Below, one piece after another: positions 40,295 to 48,613 of a DNA stretch of 64,000 bases (positions are counted from its first letter, which is position 1; every line of letters starts with the position of its first letter). The translations under genes were made by a program, and so were the position numbers. The stretch spans positions 1 through 64,000 of the forward strand of contig DATLOZ010000002.1 in NCBI GenBank assembly GCA_035535995.1, given 5' to 3'. A model generated the notes under the pieces. It did not search any database. It saw only the letters and a program-made list of their open reading frames with translations, and was not told the origin of the DNA. Origin of the DNA: JANYCO01 sp035535995. GTDB taxonomy: Bacteria > Bacteroidota > Bacteroidia > Cytophagales > Cytophagaceae.

Positions 40295-40976
40295 TTTCTT
40301 TCTTTCCTATATTTTTTCTTTTGTGTCGTAATACTTTTGCTTTCACGTAGAAAATAATTTCTTCCGCCACATTGGTTATATAATCTCCGTTGCGCTCCAT
40401 CTTGCGAATGATCGAAAGGAAATAGATCGCCTGGAGAATTTTATCTGTTTCCTGAACACCTTTCACATAGTTGGCCAGCGTTAAGTTGGCTGCTACATTA
40501 ATTTCATCCATTTTTTCATCTTTGGAGAAAATGGTACGAGCCATTTCAGTGTTATCAGTTTCAAAGGATTCGGTAAGTATGGAAAGCATTTCGAGCGCAG
40601 TGTCGGTCATTTCGCGGAAGCGGAATAGCTCGATCATTTCCGGGTCAAAAGGTTTTTCGCTGCGTACAATAAACTGCGCAATTCCTTTTGCATTATCCCC
40701 GATACGCTCCAGGTCGGAAACCATTTTCAACGAAGCCACCACAAAACGAAGATCGATCGCCACCGGGTTGAAGAGCGCCAGGATGTGTTCGCACTTGGCA
40801 TCGATGATCAGCTCGCTTCCGTTGACACGTTTTTCATTTTTGATAATCTCTTTCGCCAGATCTTTGTCGAAGGTATAAAAAGCAGAGATCGCCTTCTCCA
40901 GTTGTCCTCTGACAAGCAAGGTCATTTCGATCAACTCGGTTTTAAGCTCTCCTAATTCGGTTTCCAGCAGATTCAT
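40287..40976 (-). CDS. phoU: Phosphate transport system regulator PhoU
   Basis: 229-aa all-helical protein of two repeated three-helix bundles, acting as a negative regulator between the Pst transporter and the Pho two-component system. Sequence features include LKTELIEMTLLVRGQLEKAISAF, the metal-binding EXXXD-type helices (KMVSDLERIGDNAKGIAQF and IRKMERNGDYITNVAEEIIF) in both repeats, and a basic C-terminus. ATG at 40976. It follows pstB across a 131-bp gap that carries a heptamer repeat. Confidence 0.95.
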   Translation of the reverse strand: MNLLETELGELKTELIEMTLLVRGQLEKAISAFYTFDKDLAKEIIKNEKRVNGSELIIDAKCEHILALFNPVAIDLRFVVASLKMVSDLERIGDNAKGIAQFIVRSEKPFDPEMIELFRFREMTDTALEMLSILTESFETDNTEMARTIFSKDEKMDEINVAANLTLANYVKGVQETDKILQAIYFLSIIRKMERNGDYITNVAEEIIFYVKAKVLRHKRKNIGKKENE

Positions 40977-41035
40977 TTTGTAAAAAGTTTATTTGGTGAT
41001 TAAACGTTGTTCAGTTCAAATTAGTTTGGACAAAG

Positions 41036-41101
41036 TTATGCGTTATGAATGTTGAGTTATGAATGAAATAAATTCAAAATTCATAACTCAACATTCATAA
41101 C
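41036..41101. repeat. Heptamer inverted repeat, RTTATGA family, inside the pst operon
   Basis: The left arm (gttatgc, gttatga, atgttga, gttatga, atgaaat) and complementary arm (attcaaaattcataactc and on) lie between pstB and phoU, genes expected to be cotranscribed. Confidence 0.8.
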
Positions 41102-41107
41102 TTTATC

Positions 41108-41863
41108 TTATCCAAATCTCCCCGTAATATAATTCTGTGTCCGTTCCTTCTTCGGATTGGTAAACAAGGTACGCGTATCTTCGTATTCCACCAACTCTCC
41201 CATGTAGAAGAATGCTGTACGATCGCTGGTACGCGTTGCTTGCTGCATATTGTGCGTCACCAGCAGGATCGTGTAAGAAGATTTTAGGTTATAGATCAAT
41301 TCTTCGATCTTGATCGTAGAGAGCGGATCGAGTGCGGAAGCTGGTTCGTCCATCAGCAGTACGGAAGGCGATACGGCCAGCGCACGTGCAATGCAGAGTC
41401 TTTGCTGTTGTCCTCCCGAAAGAGAAAGCCCTGATTTTTTAAGTTTGTCTTTCACTTCATCCCAAAGCGCTGCTTGTTTCAGCGACTCTTCTACCTTTTG
41501 CTGGATCAGGAATTTATCAGTGATCCCGTTTACGCGCATGCCGTACGCCACATTTTCGAAAATAGTTTTTGGAAAAGGATTTGGTTTCTGAAACACCATT
41601 CCTACCGCTTTGCGAAGCTCGTTCACATTGATCTTGTTGGAATAGATGTCTACACCATCCACCAGGATCTCCCCTTCTACGCGGCAGTTCTCGATCAGGT
41701 CGTTCATGCGGTTAAACAAGCGCAGGAAGGTTGACTTCCCACAACCGGAAGGACCGATCAGCGCGGTAACCGTGTTTTTCTTAATGGTCAGCGACACTCC
41801 CTTCAGTGTATGATCAGGACCATAGTAGACGTGAGCGTTGTTTACTTCAATTTTATTAGCCAT
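41108..41863 (-). CDS. pstB: Phosphate ABC transporter ATP-binding protein PstB
   Basis: 251-aa ATPase of the high-affinity phosphate importer. Walker A is GPSGCGKSTFLRLFNRMND (about residues 37-55), followed by the Q-loop (VGMVFQKPNPFPKTIFENVAYG), signature LSGGQQQRLCIARALA, Walker B VLLMDEPASALDP, and the switch His in LLVTHNMQQA. The FNRMNDL and PNPFP segments are specific to PstB. ATG at 41863, three bp from the pstA stop, so translation is probably coupled. Confidence 0.98.
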   Translation of the reverse strand: MANKIEVNNAHVYYGPDHTLKGVSLTIKKNTVTALIGPSGCGKSTFLRLFNRMNDLIENCRVEGEILVDGVDIYSNKINVNELRKAVGMVFQKPNPFPKTIFENVAYGMRVNGITDKFLIQQKVEESLKQAALWDEVKDKLKKSGLSLSGGQQQRLCIARALAVSPSVLLMDEPASALDPLSTIKIEELIYNLKSSYTILLVTHNMQQATRTSDRTAFFYMGELVEYEDTRTLFTNPKKERTQNYITGRFG

Positions 41864-41866
41864 TTC

Positions 41867-42778
41867 TTACCATTTAATTTTTTTCTGCCAGCGATGTCTC
41901 AAATATACGGCGATTCCATTCATGATAAAAGTGATGGAAAGCAGCACGATGATGGCCGCTGCTGCGTTTACTGAGAATGCTTTTTGCGGGCGTGATACCC
42001 AGTTGAATATTTGTATTGGAAGTACGGTAAAGCTGTCCATAACACTCTCCGGCACATAAGGTACAAAGGTAAGCGCACCGATCACGATGAGCGGAGCGGT
42101 CTCGCCTACTGCGCGGGAGAGCGCGAGGATCACGCCGGTGAAAATACCGGAGATCGAGGCCGGCAGCACCTGGTTCCAGATGGTTTGCCATTTGGTAGCA
42201 CCCAAAGCATAAGAAGCTTCGCGGATGCTATAAGGTACGGTCTTCAGCGATTCGCGGGTAGACACGATGATGATAGGCAAGATGAGCAGCGCCAATGTCA
42301 GACTTCCCGTAAGCAAGCTTCCGCCCAAGTGTAAGGCACGTGCAAACAGCTCCAAACCAAGTAACCCATAAATGATAGAAGGTACCCCGGCAAGGTTGGC
42401 AATATTGATCTCAAGCATATTGGCGAGCCTGCTTTTCTTTGCATATTCTTCCAAATAAATAGCGGCAGAAATACCAATAGGAAAAGCGATCAGCGCGGTA
42501 AGCCCCATGATCCAGAGCGTACCTACAAGCGCAGTGTAGATCCCAGCCTTCGCAGCCCTTCTGGAAGGCCCGCTGGTAATGAAGTCCCAATCGATCCGAC
42601 TAAGTCCTGAACTAAGCACATTGAACAGGAGCAAAGCCAGTACCACTACGCCCAGCAATGTACAGCACAGTGCAAAATAGTTGAAGAACTTATCCTGATA
42701 ATCGTAATATTTACTTTTCGGGATACTGCCGACATTCAATCGGTTTTTAAACTTTTTCTTTTCTTTTGTTTTTGCCAT
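41867..42778 (-). CDS. pstA: Phosphate ABC transporter permease PstA
   Basis: 303-aa inner-membrane permease. A basic N-terminus (KTKEKKKFKNRLN) precedes six hydrophobic segments. The EAA loop region reads REASYALGATKWQTIWNQVLPASISGIFTGVILALSRAVGETAPLIVIGA, diagnostic of PstA. It pairs with PstC to form the channel. ATG at 42778, 12 bp from the pstC stop. Confidence 0.97.
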   Translation of the reverse strand: MAKTKEKKKFKNRLNVGSIPKSKYYDYQDKFFNYFALCCTLLGVVVLALLLFNVLSSGLSRIDWDFITSGPSRRAAKAGIYTALVGTLWIMGLTALIAFPIGISAAIYLEEYAKKSRLANMLEINIANLAGVPSIIYGLLGLELFARALHLGGSLLTGSLTLALLILPIIIVSTRESLKTVPYSIREASYALGATKWQTIWNQVLPASISGIFTGVILALSRAVGETAPLIVIGALTFVPYVPESVMDSFTVLPIQIFNWVSRPQKAFSVNAAAAIIVLLSITFIMNGIAVYLRHRWQKKIKW

Positions 42779-42790
42779 AAGACGAGGCTA

Positions 42791-43669
42791 TTACCGGTAG
42801 TTTTCCTGGTATCTTTTCTTCAGCCAGAAACTAATATTGTTGAGGATTAAGGTCACGACGAAAAGCGTCATACCTACTGCGAAAATCGTTTTGTATTCGA
42901 TTGAATCTTGTGGCACGTCGCCGGAACTTACTTGTACAATGTAGGTAGTAGCGGTTTCGATCGGTACGAAAGGGTTGAAGGTAAAGCGCGGTTGTTGCCC
43001 GGCTGCAATTGCCACGATCATGGTCTCGCCTACCGCCCGGGAGATAGCCAGGATAATGGATACAGCAATTCCCGAAAGGGCTGCTGGCATAATTACTCTG
43101 AAAGAAGTTTGAAATTTGGTAGCGCCCATAGCATAAGAGCCTTCGCGAAGTGTTTTAGGAACGGCATAAAGTGCATCTTCACTAAGGGAGGAGATAAGCG
43201 GAAGGATCATAATACCCATTACAATACCCGGCGATAAAGCGTTGAATCCTGACATAGCAGGAAAAACCTGTTGCAATATCGGGGTCACATATACCAGGGC
43301 AAAATACCCGTATACAACAGTAGGAATTGCCGCAAGGATTTCCAGCATTGGCTTTACTACTTCGCGCAGCTGCTTTGGTGCGTATTGGCTCAGATAAATA
43401 GAAATGGTCAGTCCTAGCGGCACCGCTACCAGCATAGAGATCAGTGTAGTCAGGATCGTACCGCTTAGTAGTGCAACGATCCCGAATTTTTTATTATCAA
43501 ATAATGGAGTCCATTCTGTATCGGTGAAGAAATCGATGATGGAGACTTCGCGAAAGAATCCAATCGTTTGAAATATCAATACAGAGATAATCCCGATGGT
43601 TGTAAGAATGGTGATCAGGCTACTGGCGAGGAGTAGCTTTTCAATGATCTTTTCTTTTATATTACTCAT
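42791..43669 (-). CDS. pstC: Phosphate ABC transporter permease PstC
   Basis: 292-aa inner-membrane permease with six hydrophobic segments. Diagnostic sequences are TEWTPLFDNKKFGIVALLSGTILTTLISMLVAVPLGLTISIYLS and the EAA loop REGSYAMGATKFQTSFRVIMPAALSGIAVSIILAISRAVGETMIVAIAAG. ATG at 43669. The 251-bp gap to pstS contains an intrinsic terminator and a heptamer repeat, so pstCAB expression is probably lower than pstS or partly from another promoter. Confidence 0.97.
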   Translation of the reverse strand: MSNIKEKIIEKLLLASSLITILTTIGIISVLIFQTIGFFREVSIIDFFTDTEWTPLFDNKKFGIVALLSGTILTTLISMLVAVPLGLTISIYLSQYAPKQLREVVKPMLEILAAIPTVVYGYFALVYVTPILQQVFPAMSGFNALSPGIVMGIMILPLISSLSEDALYAVPKTLREGSYAMGATKFQTSFRVIMPAALSGIAVSIILAISRAVGETMIVAIAAGQQPRFTFNPFVPIETATTYIVQVSSGDVPQDSIEYKTIFAVGMTLFVVTLILNNISFWLKKRYQENYR

Positions 43670-43744
43670 TATATAAAATTATATATTTCCTTCGATCTGT
43701 TTCCCTTTGGAAAAGGTCAAAGGTCATAAAGTTTTCATAAAGCA

Positions 43745-43772
43745 AAAAATCTTCCGTGCAGAAGATTTTCGC
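43745..43772 (-). terminator. Terminator or attenuator between pstS and pstC
   Basis: The 9-bp stem AAAATCTTC/GAAGATTTT with a 6-nt loop has its T-run on the minus strand, about 150 bp past the pstS stop codon. Partial read-through would set the ratio of binding protein to transporter. Confidence 0.78.
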
Positions 43773-43853
43773 GTTGCTATATTCTTAAATAAAAACATCT
43801 TAGTTATGACCAGATTATTATGTTTTTATTAAATCCTTAAGTCCTGCGTTCAA

Positions 43854-43918
43854 AAGATGCCGAATGCCAGATACCGGATAAATTTTTATCTGGAACCTGG
43901 CATCCGGTATCTGGGATC
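43854..43918. repeat. Heptamer inverted repeat, RGATRCC family
   Basis: Units agatgcc, gaatgcc, agatacc, ggataaa are followed by a complementary arm (ttatctggaacctggcatcc and on) that ends two bases from the pstS stop codon. Confidence 0.82.
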
Positions 43919-43920
43919 AA

Positions 43921-44934
43921 TTATTTGTAGAGCTCATCCAGCTTCACTCCCACAGAGCTTTTGCCGCTTAGGAAAAGAGAACCGGTAATTTTGTCTTGGT
44001 ATCTTTTCTTGATCTGAGCATAAATAGCTGGGTCGAGCGTGATATAGCCTGTTTCAGGTACGATATCGGCCGCGTTGTCGAGGTAGTATTTCACAAATCC
44101 GTCTACTTCCGGTCTTTCTGCAGAAGACTTGTTTACATAGATAAACAAAGGTCTTGAAAGTGGTTGGTAAGTAGCATTCTTCACTGTCTCTTCAGAAGGA
44201 ATTATCGGACCTTTTCCATTCTCCTCTTTCTCATCGTCGATAGCAACTATCTTTAATTTGTCTTTGTTTTCTGTGTAGTAGTGAAAGCCGAAGAAACCAA
44301 GTGCCAGTTTGTCGGAAGACACGCCTTGTACCAACACGTTGTCGTCTTCACTTCCTGTATAATCGCCGCGGCAAGATTTGGATTTGCCTACGATGGCTTC
44401 TGTGAAATAATCAAATGTGCCAGAAGCAGTACCTGCGCCATAAAGGTGAATTTCTTCGTTCGGCCATTCTTTGCGGATCTGGTTCCACTTTGTGATCTTG
44501 CCTTGTGCACCAGGTTCCCAGATCATTTTCAATTCTTTTACAGTAATACTGGAAAGCCAGGTATTTTGTGGGTTTACCACTACTACTAATCCATCGTACG
44601 CGATCGGCAATTCGTAATAAGCAATTCCACCGGCCGTAGCCACGCTGTCTTCGTTTGCTTTGATCGGACGGGAAGCGTCGCAGATATCAATTTCTTTTCT
44701 TCCGAATTTTTTCATTCCGCCTCCGGTTCCTGATTCACCGGCGGTCACTTTTAAATTTTTGTTCTCTGCTTGAAACTCTTCTGCAATAGCTTCGGTGATC
44801 GGATACACCGTACTTGATCCGTCGATCTGTACGGTACCACCGTCTGAAGAGCCTGTAGCCTGGTCATTTTTGCCCGCTCCGCCGCAAGATGCTAGTAGGG
44901 CTAGAACAGGAAGGAAGAAAACTATTTTTTTCAT
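43921..44934 (-). CDS. pstS: Phosphate-binding lipoprotein PstS
   Basis: 337-aa periplasmic phosphate-binding component. The signal peptide ends in the lipobox ALLASC (Cys at residue 17). Phosphate-contact segments include IDGSSTVYPITEAIAEEF, AGESGTGGGMKKF (the SGTGG loop) and ICDASRPIK. Later motifs AGTASGTFDYFTEAIVG and LGFFGFHYY are also typical. ATG at 44934. Two 11-bp repeats and a TACTTTTG element form the promoter. It heads the pstS-CAB-phoU-sprT-like cluster. Confidence 0.97.
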   Translation of the reverse strand: MKKIVFFLPVLALLASCGGAGKNDQATGSSDGGTVQIDGSSTVYPITEAIAEEFQAENKNLKVTAGESGTGGGMKKFGRKEIDICDASRPIKANEDSVATAGGIAYYELPIAYDGLVVVVNPQNTWLSSITVKELKMIWEPGAQGKITKWNQIRKEWPNEEIHLYGAGTASGTFDYFTEAIVGKSKSCRGDYTGSEDDNVLVQGVSSDKLALGFFGFHYYTENKDKLKIVAIDDEKEENGKGPIIPSEETVKNATYQPLSRPLFIYVNKSSAERPEVDGFVKYYLDNAADIVPETGYITLDPAIYAQIKKRYQDKITGSLFLSGKSSVGVKLDELYK

Positions 44935-44961
44935 GGTATTTTAATGCTAATTATTTCCGTA

Positions 44962-44996
44962 CAAAAGTATTTATTACAATGTTACGGCAATGTTAA
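44962..44996 (-). promoter_or_regulatory. Pho-box-like promoter of pstS
   Basis: On the minus strand, TTAACATT and GTAACATT have an 11-bp period (44989-44996 and 44978-44985), an 8-bp gap and the -7 element TACTTTTG (44962-44969), 28 bp before the ATG. This copy anchors the Pho interpretation of the others. Confidence 0.78.
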
Positions 44997-45067
44997 TTTT
45001 TAAGAAATGGATAGATTTTTTGAAGCGAGGAATTTAACCTGATTTACAGCTTGTTAGATTGGTTTTG

Positions 45068-45134
45068 ATGTAAAGTTAAAAGTTTGAGGTTTGAAATTTT
45101 TCATACTAAACTTTAAGCCTCAAACTTTTAACTC
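45068..45134. repeat. Heptamer-periodic inverted repeat, AACTTTR family
   Basis: A left arm with units gtttgag and gtttgaa is followed after about 10 bp by the complement (aaactttaagcctcaaac and on). It lies between the DUF2490 gene and the pstS promoter. Confidence 0.72.
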
Positions 45135-45142
45135 TGTACCAA

Positions 45143-46147
45143 TTATTTATCCTCCGGCATGGCCACCTTCTTATCCTTCTTTTTCACAAAAGAATGGAAG
45201 TCATCGAAGATCAGGTATACTGTGTAGGCAGTATTATACTCTACGTTCTGCTTGCCAAAGTTAGAGCTAGGATCGGTAGGTACTGCGCCGATGTTGTAGT
45301 AGAACAAGGTCTGGTAAGTAACGCCAAGCTCCAGTTTGATCGGGTATTTGGAAGGAAGCATATAACCAAGTAACCCTACCACACGGTTTTGATTTAGCAT
45401 TTTATTATACCCTACATGTTTTCCCATAGCAATGAAAAGCTCGTTCCAGGCATTCAGGTACAAGGTATTTTGGGTAATGTTTTTCTTGGTGAGTGGCACC
45501 ATCATTCTGCACTGCCAACGGAGACGGCCCTGGTGGCTGCTTCCGAAGCCTTGTCCAATATCGTTTGGATAAAAGCTATAACCATATGTATAATCATCCA
45601 GGCTATGCGATGCTACGTGCTTGTTGCCAATCCATCTGAATTCATAACGGAAACGCTGCGATACCTGCACACGTCCGAAGGATTGTACCAATGTCACTTG
45701 CGGACAGGTTCTAAACTCCGGAAACACGGTACTTCCAGTGCTGCCTTTTGGAGTAGTAGGGGTTGGGTTTAGAGCGCCTTCGTCTTCAGGTGTATAAGTA
45801 AGCCAGTAGCCAATAGGAGAAAGGGAAAAGCGAAGAGCACCGGGGATTGCCCAGTAATGGATCCATGGTCTGAATACTTGCTGGTAAGGTTGTGCAAAGA
45901 TATTGTTATGCTGACCGCCTTTGATATAGTCTGCATCGGCCATCCGGCGATACTGAAGGTCGATCTGGTATTGCCATTTTTTGTCTTTTGAAAGTTTGCC
46001 AAACAGGTTGACTTCTGACCAAAACGACTGGCGGTGGGTATTTACTCTTGGATGCTGGCTCAAATTCACGGTAGATTGGGCATTTGCAGCATAACCAACT
46101 GCTATTAACATTAGCTGGATGAAGATAATTTTTGTGGACTTTTTCAT
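45143..46147 (-). CDS. DUF2490 outer-membrane protein of the pst cluster, probable Pho regulon
   Basis: 334-aa predicted outer-membrane barrel. The signal peptide ends GYAANAQ. The strand pattern FWSEVNLFGKLSKDKKWQYQIDLQYRRMADAD and later QRFRYEFRW, RLRWQCRMMVPL is that of DUF2490. ATG at 46147. It sits immediately upstream of pstS on the same strand and has its own array of 11-bp repeats, so phosphate control is likely. A simple reading is a phosphate-inducible outer-membrane pore, analogous in position to OprP-type porins of other phyla. Pore activity of DUF2490 has not, to my knowledge, been shown. Confidence 0.82.
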   Translation of the reverse strand: MKKSTKIIFIQLMLIAVGYAANAQSTVNLSQHPRVNTHRQSFWSEVNLFGKLSKDKKWQYQIDLQYRRMADADYIKGGQHNNIFAQPYQQVFRPWIHYWAIPGALRFSLSPIGYWLTYTPEDEGALNPTPTTPKGSTGSTVFPEFRTCPQVTLVQSFGRVQVSQRFRYEFRWIGNKHVASHSLDDYTYGYSFYPNDIGQGFGSSHQGRLRWQCRMMVPLTKKNITQNTLYLNAWNELFIAMGKHVGYNKMLNQNRVVGLLGYMLPSKYPIKLELGVTYQTLFYYNIGAVPTDPSSNFGKQNVEYNTAYTVYLIFDDFHSFVKKKDKKVAMPEDK

Positions 46148-46182
46148 CTTGAAGAATTAATGAATGATTGATTTTATGGCCA

Positions 46183-46238
46183 CAAAGTTGTGTTAACATT
46201 ATTATCTTAAAATTATTCTAATGTTACCTTAATGTTAA
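46183..46238 (-). promoter_or_regulatory. Pho-box-like promoter of the DUF2490 gene
   Basis: On the minus strand, TTAACATT and GTAACATT (46231-46238, 46220-46227) are followed by two weaker 11-bp units (ATAATTTT, ATAATAAT), a 7-bp gap and CAACTTTG (46183-46190), one base off TAnnTTTG. A further TTAACATT lies upstream near 46302-46309. Confidence 0.68.
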
Positions 46239-46315
46239 ATAAGTTATTTTAAAGTTTAATAACCTGATTTATAAAGGATTTTATATTATCTAAAAATTAC
46301 TAATGTTAATAATTA

Positions 46316-46381
46316 GATTCCCAGGGTTGAAACCCTGGGCAAAAGAAAATATACTAACCCAGGGTTTCAACCCTGGGAATC
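46316..46381. repeat. Palindrome made of two palindromes (CCCAGGGTT type)
   Basis: Two 24-bp arms (46316-46339 and 46358-46381) are perfect reverse complements of each other, and each contains its own palindrome CCCAGGGTTGAAACCCTGGG. About 18 bp separates them. The structure can fold as two small hairpins or one large cruciform. Confidence 0.8.
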
Positions 46382-46384
46382 AAA

Positions 46385-46423
46385 AAAGAACGGCCTCCGG
46401 TTTGAAACCGGAGGCCGTTCTTT
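46385..46423 (-). terminator. Very strong terminator of the coiled-coil membrane protein gene
   Basis: A perfect 19-bp stem (core GAACGGCCTCCGG) has a single unpaired base at its centre and A/T runs outside. It lies 19 bp beyond the stop codon of the 46442-47353 gene. Confidence 0.9.
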
Positions 46424-46441
46424 ACTATTAGTAAGGTCTGT

Positions 46442-47353
46442 CTATTTTACAGTAAACTGCGTCTCTCCGATCTTAATACCATCAGCGTAGATCTCTACAG
46501 TATAGTTTCCTGATTTGTATTCGCTTCCTTTTACATATACAAAACCTACTTGCTGTTTTGTATTATCAAATTTGACAGTCTTTTTATCTGTGTAAGGAAT
46601 GTCTTTGCCATCTGCATTGAAGAATCCTCCACCTGCTGCGGCATCGTATAATACAGTACCGCTTGGCTCGATCAGACGCATATGGATCTGCTTGTTGTCT
46701 TTTCTTGCTACCTTGTTATCGCCAAGGTTAAACATCACTTTTAGTTTTACGATGTCTTTAGCTTTGTATTCGTCTTTGGAAAGCTCTTTGTCTTTCTTGT
46801 TGATCGCTGTCACATGGATGTTTTCTGCTTTCAGGATGGAAGCAATGGCTACTTGTTGTGCCAGCTCACTCTTCACTGAGTTAAGCGCGGCAATGCTATC
46901 ACCCATTTGAGATTTTTGTTGGTTCAGCGTACTCACCTCTGTGCTCAGGGAATCGGTCTTTGCTCTCAGCGTTACGATTTCCTGGTCTTTAGATTCCAAT
47001 AATTTTTTGTACTCAGATAATTTGGAGCTCAGGTTGCTGATCTGTTTTGCATTTCCTGCTTTTACTTGTTTGATATACTCATTCAATTGAACCAATTGCT
47101 GATTTAATGTATCGTTGCTTTTGCCCAACTCATCCATTTCCATTTTGGCTCTGGTAAGCGCAAGGTTCAATTCCTCCAGTTCCTTTACCTTAGCGTTGAT
47201 GGTAGCACTATCGGATTCGATTTTATCTTCTTGTTTGGCAATAGTATCAGACTTAGTACTATTAGTATATAATAGATAACCAATCACGCCTAGCAGAGCA
47301 ATAATGATCGCAATCAATGCAGGCAGCGTAGGACTTTTCTTTTCTTCTGTCAT
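46442..47353 (-). CDS. Membrane-anchored coiled-coil protein, 303 aa
   Basis: One N-terminal membrane segment (LPALIAIIIALLGVIGYLLY) is followed by a long periplasmic coiled coil (about residues 35-180, rich in Ser, Lys, Glu and Gln) and a beta-rich C-terminal domain (VKLKVMFNLGDNKVARKDNKQIHMRL to YADGIKIGETQFTVK). The true start is ATG 47353 (TEEKKSPTLP); a longer frame upstream has no support. Similar proteins are frequent in Bacteroidota, without known function. The gene is monocistronic, with a strong terminator. Confidence 0.82.
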   Translation of the reverse strand: MTEEKKSPTLPALIAIIIALLGVIGYLLYTNSTKSDTIAKQEDKIESDSATINAKVKELEELNLALTRAKMEMDELGKSNDTLNQQLVQLNEYIKQVKAGNAKQISNLSSKLSEYKKLLESKDQEIVTLRAKTDSLSTEVSTLNQQKSQMGDSIAALNSVKSELAQQVAIASILKAENIHVTAINKKDKELSKDEYKAKDIVKLKVMFNLGDNKVARKDNKQIHMRLIEPSGTVLYDAAAGGGFFNADGKDIPYTDKKTVKFDNTKQQVGFVYVKGSEYKSGNYTVEIYADGIKIGETQFTVK

Positions 47354-47470
47354 AATCTTAAATTTGTTTTCAGGTAAGTTTCTGTTATTACTTCCGACCA
47401 AGATAAATAAAAAATCAGTATTACAAAAAGCCACCCTCAAAAAGTAATGAACTTATTATCAAGGAGAATC

Positions 47471-47531
47471 ATGTCGGATGCCAGGTAATCTTATTTTTTA
47501 TCCGGCATCTGGCATCCGGTATCCAGTATCT
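47471..47531. repeat. Heptamer inverted repeat, RGATRCC family
   Basis: A short left arm (ggatgcc, aggtaat) and a longer complementary arm (tatccggcatctggcatccg and on) lie in the divergent gap 47354-47640. The rest of that gap is AT-rich without recognisable sites. Confidence 0.78.
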
Positions 47532-47640
47532 TTACTCATAACCAACCTCCTTCTTTTAAATCCTAAGAAAAACAAAATATATGTTGTAACTTCTAAATTT
47601 AATCTTTTAATTTACTATAAGTACTTAATAGTTAAAGAAG

Positions 47641-48603
47641 TTGGATTCTCTGAATATTGCTACATATCTCAGTATTTCCACAAAGCCTGGGAAAAGCCCT
47701 TCGCTTAGAAATGATATTTTATCTGCTCTTCTATATTTCGATCTTTTTCATTACCCGCTTACTTCCAGAGAAATTTATCACCATTGCCAAAGGTCTTGCG
47801 CCACTGAAGAAAAAGTATGCGACGAACTGGAAAGACTCGTAGCACAAGAACTGATCTACCGCGAACTTAATTTCTTTTCAGTGTCTTCGGAAAAAGGTTT
47901 TGGCCAACGAAGATTGGTCGGTAATAAAAGAGCCGCTGAATACACTGCCAAAGCACAAAAGATCTCTGGTTTCATAGCTTCCTTTCCTTTTGTGCGCGGC
48001 ATTTTCTTGTCGGGCTCTGTTTCCAAAGGCTATGCCAACGAACATGCCGACATCGATTACTTCATCGTCACTGCGCCCGGCCGGCTCTGGTTTGCACGCA
48101 CACTGCTGATCCTTTTTAAAAAAATATTTTTGCTCAATTCCCGGAAATATTTTTGCCTCAATTATTTCATCGATGAAAACCACCTCGAGATCCCGGACAA
48201 AAATTTATTTACGGCCATCGAACTGTCTTACCTATTGCCTGTATACAACGAAGCGCTCTACGAAGCCATTGTAAGCAGCAATGAATGGACGAAGGAATAT
48301 TTTCCTTTTTTCAATCGCCCGGATTATGTTTTTATTCCTACTAAAAAACGACGCTTGAAAAAAACATTAGAAAAATTATCTTCAGGAACGCTGGGTAACA
48401 AGCTGGATGAACTTTGTATGCGGATCACCGAGCGATTTTGGAAATATAAATTTCGAAAAACCCCACACATACAAGCTGGTATCCGATGCCGTAAGCATGT
48501 CTCTAAATTTCATCCACAAAATTTTCAAGACAAGATCCTCTTTGCATATGAGGAAAAAATAAAAGAATTTTCGTCTAAGCACGTTTTAACTATTTGTGAT
48601 TAA
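47641..48603 (+). CDS. Nucleotidyltransferase-fold protein with winged-helix N-terminus
   Basis: 320-aa cytoplasmic protein. The N-terminal 90 residues look like a winged helix (SALLYFDLFHYPLTSREIYHHCQ). The Pol-beta-type nucleotidyltransferase motif follows: FLSGSVSKGYANEHADIDYFIVT, with Gly-Ser and the Asp-x-Asp metal pair (about residues 122-144). The start is TTG at 47641. It precedes a radical SAM gene on the same strand and may belong to that unit; a heptamer hairpin separates them. Substrate unknown. Confidence 0.8.
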   Translation: MDSLNIATYLSISTKPGKSPSLRNDILSALLYFDLFHYPLTSREIYHHCQRSCATEEKVCDELERLVAQELIYRELNFFSVSSEKGFGQRRLVGNKRAAEYTAKAQKISGFIASFPFVRGIFLSGSVSKGYANEHADIDYFIVTAPGRLWFARTLLILFKKIFLLNSRKYFCLNYFIDENHLEIPDKNLFTAIELSYLLPVYNEALYEAIVSSNEWTKEYFPFFNRPDYVFIPTKKRRLKKTLEKLSSGTLGNKLDELCMRITERFWKYKFRKTPHIQAGIRCRKHVSKFHPQNFQDKILFAYEEKIKEFSSKHVLTICD

Positions 48604-48613
48604 CTGTTCTAAA

